From Heliomicrobium gestii (GTDB lineage Bacteria; Bacillota; Desulfitobacteriia; Heliobacteriales; Heliobacteriaceae): DNA of 64,000 nt. The number at the start of each line of letters is the position of its first letter. The first letter of the stretch is position 1. The translations under genes were made by a program, and so were the position numbers. The notes under the pieces were generated by a model. That model did not search any database. It was not told where the DNA came from and saw nothing but the letters and a program-made list of their open reading frames with translations. Location: assembly GCF_009877435.1 (NCBI RefSeq), contig NZ_WXEX01000005.1, forward strand, positions 232,397-296,396. Reading direction: 5' to 3'. Below, piece by piece: positions 62,568 to 64,000 of the stretch.

Positions 62568-63359
62568 TCAATCAACTTTCACTTCGACGGTAAACGTTCT
62601 TGCTGGCGGAGCATCGCTCTCCCAAGGTTGTAAATAATTTAATTTTAGTTTTGTGACACCGCTTTTGTTGGGAGCAAACCACCACCACTCCCGACCGCCT
62701 GCACCGAGGAGCGGTTCCGTTTGCGCTGGATTCGTTAGCAACGTATACCGATGTCCAACTTTAGATAGGACGTTAGAATCAGGTTCAATGCCGTAATTCC
62801 ATGAGTAACCCGTTGACGCATTGCTATTCAACTGTACTTTGAGAATTTCGCCTTTTTTAATCGTCACCTGTTGCCCGTCATAACGCTCGTCAACCACCTT
62901 TGTAATCGTACTGGAAGGTGCGTCCGCATTGATTTCAACGGTAAAGGTTCTGGCCGGTGGAGTCTCGCTTTCCCAAGGTCGAATATAATTTAGTTTTAGT
63001 TTCGTTACACCGCTTTTGCTGGGAATAAAGCGCCAGCACTCTTGCCCTCCCGCACCAATTAACGGTTTTGTTTGTGCTGGATTCGTTAGTGAGGTATACC
63101 GATGTTCAACTTCAGAAAGGACGTTCGAATCGGGTTCGATCCCATAATTCCATGAATAGCCCGTTGAGGCATTGCTATTCAGCTGTACCTCAAGAATTTC
63201 ACCTTGCTTAATCGTTACCTGTTTCCCGTCATAATTCTCATTAATGATCTTGATACTTGAGTTGCTTTCTATAACAGCGTTGGAAGCCCAAGCTGTCGGC
63301 AATAATGATGTTAGTAATATGGCAATGGATGAAAACACAGTCACGATCTTTCTTACCAT
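62568..63359 (-). CDS. Secreted tandem chagasin-type (I42) cysteine protease inhibitor
   Basis: 263 residues. A signal peptide (IVTVFSSIAILLTSLLPTAWAS) is followed by two nearly identical chagasin domains. Each has the three inhibitor loops: NASTGYSW (family NPTTGY), GAGGQE/GAGGRE (GxGG), and RPWE/QPWE (RPW). Chagasin-like proteins block papain-family peptidases. Two linked domains from a recent duplication are unusual. The local base composition is AT-rich, suggesting acquisition. Confidence 0.85.
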   Translation of the reverse strand: MVRKIVTVFSSIAILLTSLLPTAWASNAVIESNSSIKIINENYDGKQVTIKQGEILEVQLNSNASTGYSWNYGIEPDSNVLSEVEHRYTSLTNPAQTKPLIGAGGQECWRFIPSKSGVTKLKLNYIRPWESETPPARTFTVEINADAPSSTITKVVDERYDGQQVTIKKGEILKVQLNSNASTGYSWNYGIEPDSNVLSKVGHRYTLLTNPAQTEPLLGAGGREWWWFAPNKSGVTKLKLNYLQPWESDAPPARTFTVEVKVD

Positions 63360-63958
63360 AGCAATCTCTGTCCTTTCTTACTTTTCTCCCTTTTCAATAC
63401 AATTGACGCGCCATTTTATGTTTTGGTTCCAACTAAATTGACCGTCCGCAGCGTGTGCCAGTAGCTGAAGCGTTACACCCTTTCCGATATCGCCGCGGCA
63501 TTGGCTACCGAGTACGCTGACGCCGAAACGTCAGACACCCTTTCCCCGGAGAGGATCGAGTACCAACTCTACAAAAACCGACACCCGGATTTCCGCTCCA
63601 TCCCCTTTGCGGAGCCCTATACCCCGTCAGCGATGCTTGGCAAAACCTCAGATATACAGGTCTATAATCGCCCGGACACATTGGGGAATGAAACCACGAA
63701 CGACGAACTTTGGGTAACTATTTTTTTAACATTTTTCACTTGCCAAACAAAATGTATAATCAACCGTTGCTCTAAACAGGTGTGCTGTGATTAGATTCTC
63801 CCAACTGATGGACATCACGTTAGGTCTTTATGAATAGACTATATTGGGCCAACCTTATATGTTTGAAAGGAGTGATATTGTTACTTAAAAAATTCGACAA
63901 AAAAGCGAACATTATATCCCATTAAAAAGCCCAAAAGTAACGTACGAGGAGGATTTTC
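63360..63958. other. AT-rich region with gene fragments
   Basis: An open frame from about 63462 to 63794 (for example LSDIAAALATEYADAETSDTL-like start, shortened here to its core AALATEYADAETS) lacks a good start and its C-terminus is not protein-like; it may be a decayed remnant. A 15-codon TTG frame at 63878-63925 with SD AAAGGAG could be a leader peptide for the gene at 63959. Nothing else is supported. Confidence 0.35.
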
Positions 63959-64000
63959 ATGAAAAGAAAACACAGTTTATGCTTTGTTATTATTACATTT
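63959..64000 (+). CDS. Start of a secreted or membrane protein, truncated by the window end
   Basis: An ATG with the SD ACGAGGAGG opens MKRKHSLCFVIITF, the start of a signal peptide or membrane anchor. Only 14 codons are visible. Confidence 0.5.
   Translation, partial: MKRKHSLCFVIITF

Overview
The window reads as one long stretch of a GC-rich Bacillota (Clostridia) chromosome. Evidence for this is the strong AGGAGG-type ribosome binding sites, many GTG/TTG starts, lipoproteins standing in for periplasmic subunits, NifI-type PII proteins and sigma-54 control. An iron-only nitrogenase together with a c-type cytochrome amine dehydrogenase in an apparent anaerobe fits the Heliobacteriaceae well; I recall physiological evidence for an alternative nitrogenase in Heliobacterium gestii. 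The species call is inference.

Layout. 0-7.5 kb: end of a HelD-like helicase, SbcCD nuclease and a membrane protein. 7.7-16 kb: ArsR regulator with a four-module persulfide/CoA-disulfide reductase fusion, then PadR regulator with an RND efflux pair. 16-17.3 kb: secreted protein with eight ITQAQAD repeats. 17.5-24.5 kb: Fe-only nitrogenase operon anfH-D-G-K, followed by a HEPN-like gene, nifI1, nifI2 and a split-barrel flavoprotein, with an elaborate structured region upstream of anfH. 24.5-28 kb: AT-richer accessory stretch (small ORF, AlkD-like glycosylase, PIN toxin pair) and a tRNA/tadA block. 28.3-34.4 kb: three tandem secreted YcdB-like paralogues. 34.6-39.5 kb: Fe-S/nucleotide-ATPase operon (mrp, padR, two MinD-ferredoxin ATPases, DUF5320, Rieske, two NifX-like proteins) under a clear PadR palindrome. 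39.9-47 kb: complete PTS-dependent dihydroxyacetone kinase system (dhaK, dhaL, dhaM, HPr, EI) with a sigma-54 promoter and an activator carrying an HPr-like N-terminus. 47.2-50.2 kb: DUF421 protein, a 58-residue gene and a chemoreceptor. 50.4-59.4 kb: quinohemoprotein amine dehydrogenase (qhp) operon. 59.6-62.5 kb: two-component system whose kinase has an in-frame stop. 62.5-64 kb: tandem chagasin inhibitor and AT-rich sequence.

Most interesting system: the qhp operon carries the gamma, alpha and beta subunits, the radical SAM cross-linker, the ABC exporter and the subtilisin-like leader protease. The O2-dependent flavin monooxygenase QhpG, which hydroxylates the tryptophan destined to become cysteine tryptophylquinone, is not in the window. 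In its place are two adjacent U32-family genes that keep the cysteine patterns of UbiU and UbiV, the Fe-S proteins of O2-independent ubiquinone hydroxylation. I propose an anaerobic route to the protein-derived quinone cofactor. Next in interest are the anf operon with its accessory genes and leader structures, and the HPr-fused sigma-54 activator of the dha operon.
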